From positions 1-6,982 of the forward strand of contig CAMLGP010000142.1 in NCBI GenBank assembly GCA_946479535.1: a stretch of 6,982 bases of DNA. Reading direction: 5' to 3'. Below the pieces are notes generated by a model. That model was not told the origin of the DNA and ran no database searches. It saw nothing but the letters and a program-made list of their open reading frames with translations. The DNA comes from an uncultured Bacteroidota bacterium (GTDB taxonomy: Bacteria; Bacteroidota; Bacteroidia; Chitinophagales; Chitinophagaceae). This document shows, piece after piece, positions 6,168-6,982 of this stretch (positions are counted from its first letter, which is position 1; the number at the start of each line of letters is the position of its first letter). Both the position numbers and the translations under genes were made by a program.

Positions 6168-6982
6168 ATGCGTAGTGTTCTTGTTCTATCCTGTTTCACG
6201 GTTCTGTTACTGGCCACTATTTTCACATTTAAGCGGCCAGTAACTTCCCTGACTGCTTCCTCTAACAGGGAACTTGCCCAGGAAGAAGATCCCGTTGTTG
6301 AAAACCCCTTTGAAGATATCATCGATATTCCTGAAGCACCTTCTACAGACGCATACTCTCCAATTGCATTAAAAGATATTCCTGTTGCTGATCCTTCAAA
6401 AGGCATATCACTGATCAGCGCTCCAGTAGCAAATAGTTCGGGTAATGCCGTATTGAATTTTGCAATGAGATTGCCTAAAGGCCGCCTGGGCATGGAGCCG
6501 GATCTTGAGCTACAATATAATAATGAAGTCGGAAGCAGCTGGATGGGTACCGGATGGAATCTGTCCATTCCTGCCATTTCCATTGAAACAAGATGGGGCG
6601 TGCCTCGTTATGACGCCAACTGGGAATCAGAATCGTACTTTTTAAATGGGGAAACCATTGCACCCATCAATAACCGTTCTGATTTTGTAGCCCGTGCTGC
6701 AGAAAAAAGATTCTATCCCAGGGTAGAAAGTAACTTTAATAAGATCATTCGGCATGGTAGTGGTCCAACAAATTATTGGTGGGAAGTAACTGAGAAAAAC
6801 GGAAGGAAGAATTATTATGGTGGCAGGCCCGGATCAGGTGTAGTGAATAACGCTGTATTAAAAGATGATGCCAATAATATTGCTTACTGGGGATTGGTGG
6901 AAACCAGGGATATCTCCAATAATTTCGTAAGGTATAATTATGAAACAGTAAATGATGTGGGGGTGGAAGGAGGTACTGTTCC
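6168..6982 (+). CDS. SpvB/TcdB-like large protein (Tc-toxin B / RHS cocoon family), 3' end outside the window
   Basis: The frame is open from the ATG at 6168 to the window end: 271 codons plus two bases. Residues 3-21 are strongly hydrophobic (signal peptide or membrane anchor); cleavage may fall near LTA|S (30) or LA|Q (37). An acidic, Pro-rich linker (38-75) follows. From about residue 76 the sequence carries the SpvB N-terminal signature: GISLISAPVANSSGNAVLNF, then RLPKGRLGMEPDLELQYN, SSWMGTGWNLSIPAIS and TRWGVPRYD, continuing through YFLNGE, NYWWEV--KNGRKNYYGG and WGLVETRD-NNFVRYNYE. In known relatives (SpvB, TcdB/TccC) this region begins the beta-propeller and RHS shell that encloses a toxic C-terminus; Bacteroidota homologues can exceed 2000 residues. 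No T9SS sorting domain or toxin can be judged because the C-terminus is missing. It directly follows the T9SS cargo gene, suggesting co-expression. Confidence 0.92.
   Translation, partial: MRSVLVLSCFTVLLLATIFTFKRPVTSLTASSNRELAQEEDPVVENPFEDIIDIPEAPSTDAYSPIALKDIPVADPSKGISLISAPVANSSGNAVLNFAMRLPKGRLGMEPDLELQYNNEVGSSWMGTGWNLSIPAISIETRWGVPRYDANWESESYFLNGETIAPINNRSDFVARAAEKRFYPRVESNFNKIIRHGSGPTNYWWEVTEKNGRKNYYGGRPGSGVVNNAVLKDDANNIAYWGLVETRDISNNFVRYNYETVNDVGVEGGTV

Noticed and set aside
6077..6583. 168-codon minus-strand frame across the end of the T9SS cargo gene and the start of the SpvB-like gene
   Set aside because: It is antisense to two well-supported genes with clear family motifs, and its own translation (Ser-rich, no domain) looks like a shadow.
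1..6982. tRNA or rRNA genes, CRISPR array, or insertion sequence
   Set aside because: I found no cloverleaf, spaced direct repeats, transposase motif or flanking terminal inverted repeats on either strand.

Overview
The window most likely comes from a member of the phylum Bacteroidota, and its style suggests Chitinophagaceae or a near relative. The phylum call rests on three things: a type IX secretion (T9SS) C-terminal sorting domain at the end of the 641-residue protein, a Bacteroidota-style promoter (TTG, 20 bp, TAATTTTG) before the gene at 2572, and exported proteins whose predicted signal-peptidase sites are followed by Gln. A-rich stretches stand where Shine-Dalgarno sites would otherwise be. 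The family-level call is an inference from general resemblance; no marker gene supports it.

Left part (1-2289): the window opens inside a ferrochelatase gene (hemH), the last step of protoheme synthesis, whose product carries an internal four-cysteine cluster motif. It converges with a small minus-strand gene for an 80-residue protein of unknown function. A long imperfect inverted repeat lies midway between the two stop codons and probably terminates both transcripts. The small gene diverges from a plus-strand gene for a double-domain universal stress protein (UspA family). Their shared 173-bp upstream region carries three copies of the heptamer CCAGTAT and an AT-rich palindrome.

Middle part (2290-3447): an AT-rich 282-bp spacer with a good Bacteroidota promoter leads into a gene for a 237-residue cytosolic, apparently all-helical protein that I do not recognise. 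It is followed by a stem-loop and a 162-bp spacer containing a perfect 7-2-7 palindrome.

Right part (3448-6982): three plus-strand genes with gaps of 50 and 27 bp look like one operon for envelope and secreted proteins. They are a small outer-membrane beta-barrel protein, a multidomain T9SS cargo (LamG-like domain, DUF8202-like region, SprB-like repeat, Ig/PKD-like domain, sorting domain), and the first 271 codons of an SpvB/TcdB-like protein that runs off the window. The last resembles the N-terminus of Tc-toxin B components and the large SpvB-RHS proteins, which often carry toxic C-termini; its own C-terminus is not visible here. A barrel protein, a T9SS-sorted surface protein and a candidate RHS cocoon protein in a row form the most interesting arrangement in the window. 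Any functional link between them is inferred from gene order only.
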